DNA from: an uncultured Spartobacteria bacterium
Lineage (GTDB): Bacteria > Verrucomicrobiota > Verrucomicrobiia > Chthoniobacterales > Chthoniobacteraceae
Assembly: GCA_903901425.1 (NCBI GenBank)
Contig: CAIURC010000195.1
Coordinates: 49,456-113,455 of the forward strand
Direction of reading: 5' to 3'
Length of the DNA stretch: 64,000 bases
A program made the translations under genes and the position numbers. The notes under the pieces are model-generated. The model ran no database searches. It was not told the DNA's origin and worked only from the letters and a program-made list of their open reading frames with translations. How positions within the stretch are numbered: the first letter of the stretch is position 1; each line of letters begins with the position of its first letter. Positions 55,029-64,000 of this stretch are shown piece by piece.

Positions 55029-56330
55029 ATGAAACCTGCACCCGAACCGAAGCCCGGCGGCAACCTGCGCTGGCTGATGGTGTTCCTGGCGTTTTCCGCC
55101 ACGGCCATCAACTACATTGACCGCGCGAATCTGGGCGTTGCCGCGCCATTTATCGCCAAGGACCTGAACCTGTCACCGGAATCCACCGGAGCGCTGCTGG
55201 GGGCATTTTTCTGGACCTACGCCGCGTTCCAGCTTCCCTCGGGCTGGTTCATCGACAAGGTGGGCGCGCGGGTGGCCTATCTGGTGGCCGTGATCTGGTG
55301 GTCACTGTTCACCGGGGCAGCCGCGCTGGCCCGGACATTCAACGCGCTGTTCGGAATTCGGCTCCTGCTGGGGGTCGGCGAGGCCCCCGCGTATCCCGCG
55401 AACTCCAAGATTGTTTCCGAGTGGTTCCCGCGCCAGGAACGGGCTCTGGCCACCAGTATCTTTGACAGCGGCAACCGGGTGGGAACGGCACTCTCGCTGC
55501 CCATTGTCTCGGCTATCATCGCCACGTTTGGTTGGAGGATGTCGTTTGTGATCACCGGCGCACTGGGGTTTGTCTGGGCGGGGTTCTGGCTCTGGCTGTA
55601 CCGGTCCCCGCGGGAACATCCATGGATCACCCGCGAGGAACTGGCCCATATTGAATCCGGCCAGAACTCGGCTCCGACCGAATCCGGTGGCGCACCGGTC
55701 CGCTGGCGGGACCTGTTCCGGTATCGAACCGTGTGGGGGATGATGCTGGGGTTCTTCTGCCTGAACTTCGTGATTTATTTCTTCAGCACTTGGTTCCCGT
55801 CCTACTTGGTGAAGGCGCGCGGTTTCGACCTCAAAAAAATGGGGCTGATCGGAATGATTCCCGCGCTGGTGGCGGTGTTTGGCGGGTATCTCGGCGGATA
55901 CGTGTCCGACCGTCTGGTCCGCAGCGGGCTCCGGCTCACTCTGGCCCGGAAGATCCCAATTGTATCGGGAATGGCGCTTTCGTCCTGCATCGGCCTGGCG
56001 GTCTTGGTGGAAAGCACAACGGCCGCCATCGCGCTGCTTTCGCTCTCCTACGCCAGTCTGGCCTTCGCGGCAGCAAGCATCTGGTCGCTGCCGGCCGATG
56101 TGGCTCCCTCCAAAAACCACGTGGGCTCGATTGGCGGCATCCAGAATTTTGCGGCCAATCTTGCCGGAGTCTGCATCACCACTTTTGTGGGCGTGATGCT
56201 GCAAAGAACCGGCGGGTTTGTGGTGCCGCTGCTGGTCGCCGGAGGCTTCTCCATCCTGGGCGCGCTGGCTTACCTGATTGTGGTGCCCGAGATCGCTCCG
56301 CTGAAATCCAAGGACGCGCCAATCCGCTGA
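55029..56330 (+). CDS. MFS transporter, anion:cation symporter (hexuronate-type)
   Basis: 433 residues with twelve predicted helices. Anion:cation symporter hallmarks: INYIDRANLGVAAPFI in helix 1 and LLGAFFWTYAAFQLPSGW followed by FIDKVGAR in the first loop, and PAYPANSKIVSEWFP with RQERALATSIFD. A central loop (HIESGQNSAPTESGG) separates the halves. Relatives import hexuronates or galactonate. It follows the PVC cytochrome protein by 93 bases, suggesting that products of outer sugar oxidation (sugar acids) are taken up. Confidence 0.92.
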   Translation: MKPAPEPKPGGNLRWLMVFLAFSATAINYIDRANLGVAAPFIAKDLNLSPESTGALLGAFFWTYAAFQLPSGWFIDKVGARVAYLVAVIWWSLFTGAAALARTFNALFGIRLLLGVGEAPAYPANSKIVSEWFPRQERALATSIFDSGNRVGTALSLPIVSAIIATFGWRMSFVITGALGFVWAGFWLWLYRSPREHPWITREELAHIESGQNSAPTESGGAPVRWRDLFRYRTVWGMMLGFFCLNFVIYFFSTWFPSYLVKARGFDLKKMGLIGMIPALVAVFGGYLGGYVSDRLVRSGLRLTLARKIPIVSGMALSSCIGLAVLVESTTAAIALLSLSYASLAFAAASIWSLPADVAPSKNHVGSIGGIQNFAANLAGVCITTFVGVMLQRTGGFVVPLLVAGGFSILGALAYLIVVPEIAPLKSKDAPIR

Positions 56331-56342
56331 CCGCCCGTTGGA

Positions 56343-57677
56343 TCACCGGGATTGCAGCCCGGCAGTGTTCACAGAAATCACCCGGTACTGGTGGCTCTTT
56401 CCGGAAACAGCGGCGGCATCCACATACCGCATCGGGACCAGAGGCTGGGTGGGCGTGTCGCTGTAGGAAAGGTTCTGGAAAATCGGGCGACCAAACGGAT
56501 TCTTGGGCTGTTCCGGGAGTTTTGCGAGCAGCACGCCATCCCGTTCAATGATGAATCCCGCCAGGCCGCTTTCCAGATCCGCCTCCGCATTCCAAGTCAA
56601 CACGTTGCCCTCCACCTTCAAACCCGTCGGGGCTGGGGGCGGCGTCGAATCCGGGACGGCGGTGTCCTTCATGTACTGGCTCCATGCCTTCGCCATGCCA
56701 GCCGTTGGCAGCCAAAGACTTTCCTCCACAGCACCCGCATAACCCGCCGCCGGCTCCGGCGCAGCAGCTCCGGTCTCCCACCCTTTGAGCGGAACCACCC
56801 ATGCTCCAGAACCGGGCACGGTCCGCAGCGGGCCGCCGACCGTTTCCGGCAACCGGAGGCTCAGACAGGCGTCCATCCACGGGATGGCCAGGTACCGCTG
56901 GTTGCCGCACTCATGGCTGGTCAGCGGATCCGCTGACACTCCAATCAACGCCCCCTTGGATCGGAACGCTTTGAAAAAAGCCTCCACGCCGCCCCAGACC
57001 CCGCCGAACCGCCCGTCTTTGACAGTCACCCCTTCCCGGGTCCCGAGATTGCACATGACCGGCACCTGGAGTGACTCTGGACGCACCTCATAAACGGCGG
57101 ACTTCTGCGGGGAACCCGCCACCGCCGGCGCACCTGACCTCAGCCATGCCGCCGCCACCCGCTGGGGATGCAGCAACACCATGCCTCCGGCCCAGTGTCC
57201 GCCGCCACTGTGGCCCCAGAGCGCCCATGGAACGCGCTCCAATTCAGGGTGCCCGCTTGCCCTGCCCAGATCGGACAGCGCCTTGAGAAAAGCGCTTGAG
57301 GAGCCGTTCCTCGGATCGCACCAGAGCTGGCAATCGGCTTTTTCGGGCTGCTCAAAGGCGGGGGAAAGCAACGCACAGCGGTGTTTCCGCGCGAGTGCCT
57401 GCCAGTGGAGATCATGCGCACCGGTCTGGCCCGATTTGCAGGAACCCTCGCCACAGCCGTGCTGATGCACCACCACCCCACGCAACTCGCGCACCCCTTC
57501 AGGCACCCAAAGCGTGTAGGAAACTGGATACGCCAGTTCCCCGGTTTTTTCAGATTTCTCGTAACGGACCCGGTAATAGGGCGGTTCGGCTGGGACCGTG
57601 TTCTGGTAAACATCCGCGGCGCTCAAAACAAACGTCGGAAAACCGGCAATGCACGCAATCAGGGGGAATCGGGTCAT
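56343..57677 (-). CDS. Secreted alpha/beta-hydrolase with C-terminal fibronectin III-like domain
   Basis: 444 residues, signal peptide 1-21 (ending [10 protein letters not shown]). The hydrolase core has [12 protein letters not shown] (oxyanion region) and the nucleophile elbow [12 protein letters not shown] (S157), and a likely Asp/His pair later ([15 protein letters not shown]). The last 110 residues, starting at [19 protein letters not shown], resemble a fibronectin type III or Ig-like carbohydrate-binding module. Probably an esterase acting on a polysaccharide or lignocellulose. It converges with the MFS gene. Confidence 0.85.
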   Translation of the reverse strand: MTRFPLIACIAGFPTFVLSAADVYQNTVPAEPPYYRVRYEKSEKTGELAYPVSYTLWVPEGVRELRGVVVHQHGCGEGSCKSGQTGAHDLHWQALARKHRCALLSPAFEQPEKADCQLWCDPRNGSSSAFLKALSDLGRASGHPELERVPWALWGHSGGGHWAGGMVLLHPQRVAAAWLRSGAPAVAGSPQKSAVYEVRPESLQVPVMCNLGTREGVTVKDGRFGGVWGGVEAFFKAFRSKGALIGVSADPLTSHECGNQRYLAIPWMDACLSLRLPETVGGPLRTVPGSGAWVVPLKGWETGAAAPEPAAGYAGAVEESLWLPTAGMAKAWSQYMKDTAVPDSTPPPAPTGLKVEGNVLTWNAEADLESGLAGFIIERDGVLLAKLPEQPKNPFGRPIFQNLSYSDTPTQPLVPMRYVDAAAVSGKSHQYRVISVNTAGLQSR

Positions 57678-57861
57678 GGGCCGGAGAATAGGCCAACCCC
57701 TCACCGCATCAAAAGCTTTCCAACTCAAACGACTGCAGGAAATCGCCGTGGAAACGATGCAGGTGTTCACACGGCGTCGCCTTTGGGAGGTTGGTACTCC
57801 GGGATGCCGGGACTCGGTTTTTAAGAGCCATCGCTTCTGCGCACCTAGTCGCAGGGTCGGC

Positions 57862-59961
57862 TCACCACCAGTAGGTGAACCGGGCCCGAAGCATCCGGGG
57901 TTCCACGGGATGGAAATGAATGTCCTCAAATCCGCCCGCAGGTTCGCCCGCAAGACGGCTCCCGTAAAAGTACTCGATGTCGCGGTCCCGGCGGTCCAGC
58001 AGGTTCACGCATTCCAGAGCCGTCTCCCACCGGTCCGTCCGGTAGCCCACTTCGGCATTGACCCCGCAGGTAGGCCGCCCCTTGACCGCGCCCTCCTCGG
58101 ACAACGGCCTCCGCCCAAACGCGCGGACCCGGGCCGCGGAAAACCATCCCGCATCCATCCCCTGAGCGCCCAGCACAAACCCGCCGCTCAACATCCACGG
58201 AACGCTGTTGGGAATCCGATCGGCACCCGGACTGTCACGCAACCGAGCACGAGTGAGCGCGGCCTCCAGATCCCATCGGAGCCAGTCTTTGGGTTTCCAG
58301 TACAGGGAAGCTTCCACGCCAGATCTGGCGGAACCCGGCCCGGCCTCGTTGGTGCCGGCGTCTCCGACATAAACCAGTTCGCTCTCGCTCTCCAACCACC
58401 AGAAGGAAACCGTGGCAGTGACATCCTCAACCACACTGGAGCGGAGACCAAACTCCGCCCCCACTGTCCGTGCCACCGGGTCCACGGGATCCACGCGACT
58501 GCCCGACACCGGGTCCCGCAGCGTGTTCACCCCCCGGGCGTCGTTGCTGTGAAATCCGGTGCCGAAATTCCCATACAACTCCGTCTTCTGCCATGGACCC
58601 AGAACGAGGCTGAACTTCGGGCTCACCACCCCGGCAAATTCCGTTCCGCTGTTGCCCCTCGCACCGGAGGAAACAGCGAACTGAAATCCGTCCGCCCGGA
58701 TCCCGGTGACGGTGCGCATCCATGGGGTCCAGCGGGTGGTGGCCTCGCCAAAGATCCCCACGCTGTTCTGCGTGACGTCATCCTCGCGGATCGTGGACAC
58801 CACGTTTCTACGCTCCGTTGCATGGAGCCCGATCCCGTGGATCCAGTCGCTGCGGAGCTGAAGCCCCGAAGTGAGTTCGGTTTCGTATCCAAGGAGACTG
58901 AGGCGGTCCCAAGACCGGGCCAGTTCGCCTCCAAGAACGGCGCGCTGTTCTGCCTGTTCAAACTGGTCGCCGCGGTCCGGGTCGGTCAGGCGATAGGTGA
59001 AGTTCGAAAACAGGTCCAGATCGTAGTAGATCCCGTATAGGTTGAGCCGGGTCTTGCCGTTTCCATCGTCCTTCTCCCGGTGCACCTGCACACTGTACCG
59101 CTGGCTTTCCCCGCCATTGGTGGGATCCACAAAGTCAAACCGTCCCAACCGACCGTCCCTCACCGCGCGCATCGGGATCTGGTCCGTGCTCCGCCAACTC
59201 CCGCGGTACCCCAACAGAGTCCACGTAAAATGATCCTCCTCGTTCCCCTCGTAGTACCGGGCAAACCCGTTCCCGCGCTGCGCCTGTTCGGCCAGTTTCC
59301 ACGGCCCGTCGTAGTACCCGTACTCGCCTGCCACCGTCAACCGGCCCGATTCCGGACGGTCCCCCATCCAGAACGTGTGCCCCGATGCGCCCCGGTAAAA
59401 TCCGTATTCCCCCAGCCCAAACGTCGCGAAGCCCCGCGGTAACGCATCCAGAAACCGGAAGTCCGCACTCCCGGCACTTGAAAAATCGCCATTCCGCGCG
59501 GCATAGGTCCCCTTCACGTAATCCACGCGCTCCACCAACTCGGGGATGAGGATGTTCAGATCGGCGTACCCCTGCCCGTGAGAATGCGTCCGCATGTTCA
59601 CCGGCATGCCGTCCAACGAAATCGCAAAGTCGGTCCCGTGATCGAGGTTGAACCCCCGCAGAAAATACTGGTTCGCCTTTCCCCCACCGGAATGCTGGGT
59701 CACCACCATTCCAGGGACCGACTCCAATATCTCCCCCCGCCTCAACAGGGGCCGCGCCCGCAATTCCTCGCCGCTAATGCCGCCCTCGGATGCCGAAGGA
59801 ACCAAACCCAGCAGGTCCGCGGTTTTTCCCAGAACCAAGGTTTCCTCCAGACGCGCGGGCTCATGTCCGGACACGGTGCCACCCGCCACACAAAGCCCCC
59901 AGAGAGCCAGAAACGGCGCCTGAGTTTTGCGAGACACACGGAAAGTCAGGAGAGGGAGCAT
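57862..59961 (-). CDS. TonB-dependent outer-membrane receptor
   Basis: 699 residues. Signal peptide to about residue 33, then the plug domain ([20 protein letters not shown]onB box-like start; [60 protein letters not shown]), followed by the 22-stranded barrel ending in aromatic RFTYWW, as outer-membrane proteins do. Plug features suggest a sugar- or metal-type receptor, but the ligand is unknown. It is preceded by the alginate-export porin gene 72 bases upstream, so both are likely one transcription unit. TonB energy would come from 38836-41139. Confidence 0.93.
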   Translation of the reverse strand: MLPLLTFRVSRKTQAPFLALWGLCVAGGTVSGHEPARLEETLVLGKTADLLGLVPSASEGGISGEELRARPLLRRGEILESVPGMVVTQHSGGGKANQYFLRGFNLDHGTDFAISLDGMPVNMRTHSHGQGYADLNILIPELVERVDYVKGTYAARNGDFSSAGSADFRFLDALPRGFATFGLGEYGFYRGASGHTFWMGDRPESGRLTVAGEYGYYDGPWKLAEQAQRGNGFARYYEGNEEDHFTWTLLGYRGSWRSTDQIPMRAVRDGRLGRFDFVDPTNGGESQRYSVQVHREKDDGNGKTRLNLYGIYYDLDLFSNFTYRLTDPDRGDQFEQAEQRAVLGGELARSWDRLSLLGYETELTSGLQLRSDWIHGIGLHATERRNVVSTIREDDVTQNSVGIFGEATTRWTPWMRTVTGIRADGFQFAVSSGARGNSGTEFAGVVSPKFSLVLGPWQKTELYGNFGTGFHSNDARGVNTLRDPVSGSRVDPVDPVARTVGAEFGLRSSVVEDVTATVSFWWLESESELVYVGDAGTNEAGPGSARSGVEASLYWKPKDWLRWDLEAALTRARLRDSPGADRIPNSVPWMLSGGFVLGAQGMDAGWFSAARVRAFGRRPLSEEGAVKGRPTCGVNAEVGYRTDRWETALECVNLLDRRDRDIEYFYGSRLAGEPAGGFEDIHFHPVEPRMLRARFTYWW

Positions 59962-60033
59962 AGGCAGCCGAAGTTTGCATCAGCAAAAACCCGCTACTGC
60001 AAACCAATTGCAACATTCCAGCAAGCCTGCGGT

Positions 60034-61464
60034 TCAGAATGCGAGCAGGTTCAACTCCAAGTAGCCAAAGTCCGTGCTGTCTGGACGCAGGGTGTTCCGC
60101 ACAAAATCGCCCGCGACAAAATGCGCGTACCCGGCAATCAACTCGAGCTGGGAGGTCACCTGCCACCGGGCACGAACATCGAACTCGTGTCCGACAGAGT
60201 TCCCGCTGTTGCCCGATTTGTCCCGGAGATTGCCCGCAGCGGCAAACCGGTCCGAGTCGCTGGCCAGCCAGTACCAGCTGTACCCGAGGTCGACCCGCAG
60301 TTTTTTGTCCGGCGTGAGTTCCAAACGGAGCTTCGGGGCATGGATGTTCTCAAACACAATGTAATCGTTGGCGGACCACGGGCGCCCGAACCCGTAGAAT
60401 TTTTCGAACCGGTTGTCCTGCCCGTCCAAGGGGTTCCGGTCTCCGCTGGCGTACCCGTAGAAAATGCTGAATCGAGGATCCCAAGGCTGATGGAACCGGT
60501 AGCCCACCTCGGCCGTTGCGCCGAAAGCCCGGAGATCCCGGGAACCGGATTCGCCGAACTGGCCGACGACATCGGCATCAAAGTCAAAACCGCTCTGTCC
60601 AAAAACTCCGTACACGCGCAGACCCGGCGAATGGACCATCCGCCTCGGCACAACTCCCACGGCCTTCTGGTGGAGAGCGAGGTAGAAAGGTTCCAAAGTC
60701 AGGAAATCCGACCACCGGCGCCAGTGCCCGATGGCTCCATAGACCCACTGCCCATCCACGGGCTGATCGGTCTCGTACTTGTCCCGCTCCAAGGGTTGCA
60801 CCGCCAGAAGATCCACCTGCCAGTCGTTGGACTCCTGCCCCAAAGCACCCCGGAACCCACGGAACGTGTTGGCCGTGTTGCGCCACTGGTTGTTCCCCAG
60901 GAGACGGCGGTCCAAAAACTCGAAGTTCTGTGTCCCGTACCGGACACTGAGGGGCCGTTCGTTCCACCTCGAATCCACGCCCAGCGCCTCTTTGAAATAC
61001 AACTCGCCCTGCAACCGGATGAACTCGAACTCGTTGACGTCCCGGGTGTCCTTGGCAAACCGACCGCCCCACCGACGCGAATCCTGCATCTCCACCGCAA
61101 ACCGGAACGGATCCAGCACATCCCGGATCCCAAAATACACCCGGCTGCGTTGCAGATACGGCTCGTCCACCACGGCCACTGACCGCCGGATATCGTCACT
61201 CCGGTACTCGTATCGGAGACGGAAATCCGCCCCAAGATCCATCCAAGCCGGAAACTCCAGAGGCCCGAGCGATCCGGGTTTCCGCACGTACTTGGGAATG
61301 TCGGGGTCGCGGGTGGTGCTGTAGCTCAGGGGCGCCCGGTAAAACGTGCCCGCCTTGGCGGGCGCGGGGGCGGAAGCGACTGGAGCAGGTTCGGCAGTGC
61401 CGGCATGGGCGGCGGCAATCGCGCGGATCAACGCGGAAAACAGAAGGCTGTTTTTAAAATGCAT
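60034..61464 (-). CDS. Outer-membrane porin of the alginate export family
   Basis: 476 residues with signal peptide (1-22) and an Ala/Pro linker. The barrel shows alternating aromatic/charged strands: WMDLGADFRLRYEYRSDD, QRSRVYFGIRD, YFKEALG, LSVRYGTQNFEFLDRR, and a C-terminal end LGYLELNLLAF-like (FGYLELNLLAF, last residue Phe). The pattern RYEY...GRQ...RL is that of the AlgE-like family. It should form a 16-18 stranded barrel for anionic sugars or small molecules. Upstream leader is the 61465-61661 interval. Confidence 0.87.
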   Translation of the reverse strand: MHFKNSLLFSALIRAIAAAHAGTAEPAPVASAPAPAKAGTFYRAPLSYSTTRDPDIPKYVRKPGSLGPLEFPAWMDLGADFRLRYEYRSDDIRRSVAVVDEPYLQRSRVYFGIRDVLDPFRFAVEMQDSRRWGGRFAKDTRDVNEFEFIRLQGELYFKEALGVDSRWNERPLSVRYGTQNFEFLDRRLLGNNQWRNTANTFRGFRGALGQESNDWQVDLLAVQPLERDKYETDQPVDGQWVYGAIGHWRRWSDFLTLEPFYLALHQKAVGVVPRRMVHSPGLRVYGVFGQSGFDFDADVVGQFGESGSRDLRAFGATAEVGYRFHQPWDPRFSIFYGYASGDRNPLDGQDNRFEKFYGFGRPWSANDYIVFENIHAPKLRLELTPDKKLRVDLGYSWYWLASDSDRFAAAGNLRDKSGNSGNSVGHEFDVRARWQVTSQLELIAGYAHFVAGDFVRNTLRPDSTDFGYLELNLLAF

Positions 61465-61661
61465 GCGGTACTGGGTAGCGACCTCCCGGGTCGGGGTGGG
61501 TTTTCCTCCTCCCCTTGCGGGGCTGGACGGGTCACCTCCGATTCAACTCCGGCCCAAAAGACGCGGCGCAAAAAAAGAGGCACTCAAATCCCTACCCATT
61601 GAAACCACACTAGTCAAGTAGAGTATTAAACCCAATCCAAGAGACCCTCCTCCACCCGGTT

Positions 61662-63203
61662 TCAGCGGTCTTCCTCGTACCAGGATGCGATCTGGTAGTC
61701 CGCCACCAAGCCGCCCCGGCCCAGCGCCTCGTCGTAGTGCACCGACTGGACCCCGGTCATCCGGATTGTTTTGCCCACAAACGCCCCGTAAACCGAGTCG
61801 GTGTTGCCCCCGCCGACAATCGTCACATCGTACCCCGGCGCGTACACGGCTCCCTTAAACCCACCATTCCCGGAGATGGACATGCTCCGTACGGTGCCCG
61901 CCGGCGGCGCCACCCCGTACATCTGCAGGTAAAGACAGTCGTTGGGGTTTGAAAAACCGTTTCCGGCGATATCCACGTTGCCTTCCACGAAAAACCGGAC
62001 CCGGACCCCGGGATCCAGGATGATCTGGGAATTGCCGGTCAGACTGGTGTCGCCGCGCACCACGATCTGGATATAACTCTCCTGATACGCGCCATTGGCA
62101 TCCTTGACCCCGGCGAGTTTGAGCGTCTGGTTGCCGCTCAACCGGAGCTGGTCGAGGAGAAAATTGACCGGGGCGGCGCTGCTGGCCTGCAACACCGCGC
62201 TGCCACCCACCGAACTGACCGAAAGATCGTAGGAGATGTTCACCGGACGCACCACCTCAATGACGTCCTGGTAAAAGTTGGAGTAAATCTTGTTGTCGGG
62301 ATCCCCCCGGTGCCCGGTGACATTGTCCGCGTTGGTCACCGAACCGCCATTGGTGCCCGCGGTGCCATACACATGGGCCGACCCGGCGTTGATCAGTTCC
62401 CCGTTGGTGGCGATGTCGCCATTCCACTGGACACGGTCCGCCATCCCTGCCGGATACGCCCCGTTGAGGGACTTGGCCGGATCCTCCGAATCCCAGCTGT
62501 CGATGACGATGTTGTGGTTGTTCAGGTTGATTCCCTCCACCGCCATCATGGCCAACCGGAACGCGTACACCGGCTTTGCTACCGCCTCCACATAGCGCCT
62601 GGCCTGGGGCCGGCTCAGCAGGGTGCCCGTGCGCCGGTCCCGGAGCAGGCTCAGCTTGCGCAGCACCAGATCCGCCTTTTCGCCCGCCACGGTCGGCGGC
62701 CCCGTCACGTCGGTGATCCCCGTACTCCGGATTCGGTAATAGGGCTCCCCCTGCGCATCCTCAAACGGCAGGTCCACCGTCACCAGCGCATACGAACGGG
62801 TGCCGCCCTCCCCCGTCCGGTCCATCGGCGCTGAACTGAGGTAACTCGCCCCCTGCGCGTCGTACTGCCCGTTCGCGTTGGTGTCCGTGTAGGCTTCATT
62901 CGCGTCCCGGCTCCCGTTCCCGTTCGTGTCCACAAAGGGCTCCCCTGCTCCCCGGGTCCAGCTCCCGGTAAACGCACCAGACGGATCGTACAACGTCTTG
63001 CGCACCTCGTTCATGGCAAAATCCACGCCGGCCTCCGCGGCCAGGAGCGACACCTGCCAGCAGGCCGCCTGATGCACCACTCGGTACTGCCTGCCCACCA
63101 CAAAAAAACAGGCTGCACCCGCAGACGCCAGAACCAGACCGAACGCAAGCGCCATCACGAGCGCCCCCCCTTTTTCCCCCCGAACAAACGGCTTTTTCTT
63201 CAT
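61662..63203 (-). CDS. PilX-like pilin-associated protein with Ca-binding-like insert
   Basis: 513 residues. The N-terminus is a prepilin-like hydrophobic segment (GALVMALAFGLVLASAGAAC at 13-32) preceded by a basic stretch, without a clear prepilin peptidase motif; it resembles PilX. Residues 92-115 are an EF-hand-like or dockerin-like insert (two DTNxNGxxD motifs). The C-terminal half is a beta-helix or beta-sandwich (GNGFSNPNDCLYLQMYG, SGNGGFKGAVYAPGYDVTIVG, GAFVGKTIRM), like the PilX/PilY-type domain used in type II or IV secretion and pili. It is 24 bases after the pulJ-like gene. Confidence 0.75.
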   Translation of the reverse strand: MKKKPFVRGEKGGALVMALAFGLVLASAGAACFFVVGRQYRVVHQAACWQVSLLAAEAGVDFAMNEVRKTLYDPSGAFTGSWTRGAGEPFVDTNGNGSRDANEAYTDTNANGQYDAQGASYLSSAPMDRTGEGGTRSYALVTVDLPFEDAQGEPYYRIRSTGITDVTGPPTVAGEKADLVLRKLSLLRDRRTGTLLSRPQARRYVEAVAKPVYAFRLAMMAVEGINLNNHNIVIDSWDSEDPAKSLNGAYPAGMADRVQWNGDIATNGELINAGSAHVYGTAGTNGGSVTNADNVTGHRGDPDNKIYSNFYQDVIEVVRPVNISYDLSVSSVGGSAVLQASSAAPVNFLLDQLRLSGNQTLKLAGVKDANGAYQESYIQIVVRGDTSLTGNSQIILDPGVRVRFFVEGNVDIAGNGFSNPNDCLYLQMYGVAPPAGTVRSMSISGNGGFKGAVYAPGYDVTIVGGGNTDSVYGAFVGKTIRMTGVQSVHYDEALGRGGLVADYQIASWYEEDR

Positions 63204-63227
63204 GCACAGATCCTCTTGGTTACGACG

Positions 63228-63797
63228 TCACCCGGCGTTTTTGCGGCCCCTCAGGAGCACGCTTGTGGAAAGGGAGGTGCCATCCCGGCTCCCTGCGGAG
63301 AGACTGTACCGGGGCTGAAAACGGACCGTCACCTTCAACACCGCCTGGTTGAGATCCGCCGGAAACGTGAGATCGAATCCCGCCACATCCGTGGCGAGGG
63401 CCGTCTCCACCCCGCCCGCCATCCGGTACACGGACTGGCCCCGCCGGTAATAGCTCACCCGTTGCGGCACGGTGCCGTAAGTCACCTTGCCGTTCACCAA
63501 TTGCGGAGTGCGCGGGATCAGGCTCCCAGCCGACTGATAGTAATCGGGGATATCCACGTCCACGCCGCCATCCGCGCGGGAAGTCACGCTGAGGGAACGG
63601 CGCAGATCCATCGCCACATAGTCCAAAAGCCGCAACTGGGCTGCCTGGCTGCTGGCATGGTGGGCCGAGGCCAGAAAACTGCGCTGGAAAGACATCAATC
63701 CGAACACTAGGACTCCAAGCACCACCACGCTCACCGCGCAGGACACCATGGTTTCAGTGAGCGTCATTCCACTGGTTTGTAAGCACCGGGTTTTCAT
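63228..63797 (-). CDS. Type IV/II pseudopilin (PilW/PulJ-like)
   Basis: 189 residues. A prepilin peptidase site follows a short charged leader: TSGMTLTETMVSCAVS (residues 8-23), with Gly-Met as the cleavage pair and Glu at the +5-like position of mature pilin, then a hydrophobic helix VVVLGVLVFGLMSFQ. The rest is a PilW/PulJ-like domain (LRLLDYVAMDLRRSL, TYGTVPQRVSYYRRGQSVY). Its start overlaps the upstream stop by ATGA. Likely a minor pilin starting filament assembly. Confidence 0.85.
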   Translation of the reverse strand: MKTRCLQTSGMTLTETMVSCAVSVVVLGVLVFGLMSFQRSFLASAHHASSQAAQLRLLDYVAMDLRRSLSVTSRADGGVDVDIPDYYQSAGSLIPRTPQLVNGKVTYGTVPQRVSYYRRGQSVYRMAGGVETALATDVAGFDLTFPADLNQAVLKVTVRFQPRYSLSAGSRDGTSLSTSVLLRGRKNAG

Positions 63798-64000
63798 TTC
63801 TTTTTGTCCTTGCCGGTTTGCCCGCCCACGGTGCCCTGCGGATGCGACGATCCGTTGCCATTGCCGTTGCCTGTGGTTCCGCCTGTGGTTCCGCCTGTGG
63901 TTCCGCCCGTGGTTCCGCCCGTGGTTCCGCCTGTGGTTCCGCCCGTGGTTCCGCCCGTGGTTCCGCCCGTGGTTCCGCCCGTGGTTCCGCCCGTGGTTCC
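63794..64000 (-). CDS. 3' end of a pilin-locus protein with GTTG tetrapeptide repeats (5' end outside window)
   Basis: A minus-strand frame enters from the window edge and ends at 63794-63796 (TGA), with the next gene starting in an ATGA overlap. It reads repeats of G-T-T-G, then NGNGNGSSHPQG and a Lys-rich end (TGKDKKK). The 12-bp DNA unit GGTTCCGCCYGT (plus strand) is repeated at least ten times up to the window edge. Context (followed by PulJ- and PilX-like genes) suggests a pilin or pseudopilin such as PilV with an extended tail, but the diagnostic N-terminus is not in view. Confidence 0.65.
   Translation of the reverse strand, partial: GTTGGTTGGTTGGTTGGTTGGTTGGTTGGTTGGTTGGTTGGTTGNGNGNGSSHPQGTVGGQTGKDKKK
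63875..64000. repeat. 12-bp tandem repeat array running off the window edge
   Basis: At least ten consecutive copies of GGTTCCGCCYGT (Y = C or T) from 63875 to the end. In the minus-strand coding frame they give alternating Gly-Thr-Thr-Gly. The array may be length-variable and could be longer beyond the window. Confidence 0.95.

Noticed and set aside
61465..61640. Cobalamin riboswitch upstream of the outer-membrane pair
   Set aside because: Some short similarities to the B12 box exist (CCGGGAGGTC), but only about half of the conserved positions match and the core GGTGxAA motif is missing.

Overview
The window looks like a chromosomal segment of a GC-rich bacterium of the Planctomycetes-Verrucomicrobia-Chlamydiae group, most likely a verrucomicrobium. 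The reasons are: a large secreted protein ending in a PVC-type c-type cytochrome domain (51816-54935); DUF1080 sugar-processing proteins beside Tat-exported Gfo/Idh/MocA oxidoreductases; a CII-like helix-turn-helix protein; a tiny basic protein (44522-44665) of a kind I associate with this phylum; and a lexA gene whose start carries a perfect TGTTC-N4-GAACA palindrome, the LexA motif reported for Verrucomicrobia. The organism is Gram-negative (Lnt, TonB-ExbB-ExbD, TonB-dependent receptor, outer-membrane porin, type IV pilin-like proteins). I see no tRNA, rRNA, CRISPR array, insertion sequence or prophage.

Layout. 1-6.5 kb: sugar catabolism (TIM-barrel isomerase fragment, reductase, MFS permease, tandem DUF1080 protein, two Gfo/Idh/MocA oxidoreductases), closed by a strong terminator. 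6.6-20.8 kb: mixed housekeeping (CII-like regulator, SDR epimerase and aldo/keto reductase pair, TypA/BipA, alanine racemase, a Pro/Thr/Lys-repeat secreted protein, a thioredoxin-domain DUF255 protein, a trypsin-SirB1 fusion, an HscB/HscA-like chaperone pair). 20.9-36.8 kb: TPR protein, Rho with a very long disordered N-terminus, LexA, a sugar nucleotidyltransferase, then mostly co-oriented SMC, shikimate kinase, QueG, Lnt, Der and an AsnC-type regulator.

36.9-43.4 kb is one minus-strand operon, rex - OGG-type glycosylase - comB - tonB - exbB - exbD - def - rsmA/Nudix, in which almost every stop codon overlaps or touches the next start. 43.6-46.2 kb carries a pseudouridine synthase, the small basic protein, a bactofilin and a VapBC toxin-antitoxin pair. 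46.4-57.7 kb holds a third Gfo/Idh/MocA protein, a secreted PafA-like phosphatase, infA, an MBL/beta-CASP ribonuclease-like protein, the PVC cytochrome protein, a hexuronate-type MFS transporter and a secreted alpha/beta hydrolase. 57.9-61.5 kb is an outer-membrane pair (TonB-dependent receptor plus alginate-export-type porin). 61.7-64 kb is the 3' part of a pilin-like gene set that runs off the window.

The most unusual items are: two arrays of the same 9-bp repeat family (GGTCCATYA) placed exactly between convergent genes; the RsmA-Nudix fusion at the end of a Rex-led operon; the trypsin / lectin-like / SirB1 fusion; the intrinsically disordered Rho extension; and the LexA operator overlapping its own start codon. 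No single locus looks like a wholly new defence or mobile system. All functional calls come from reading motifs; no database search was run.
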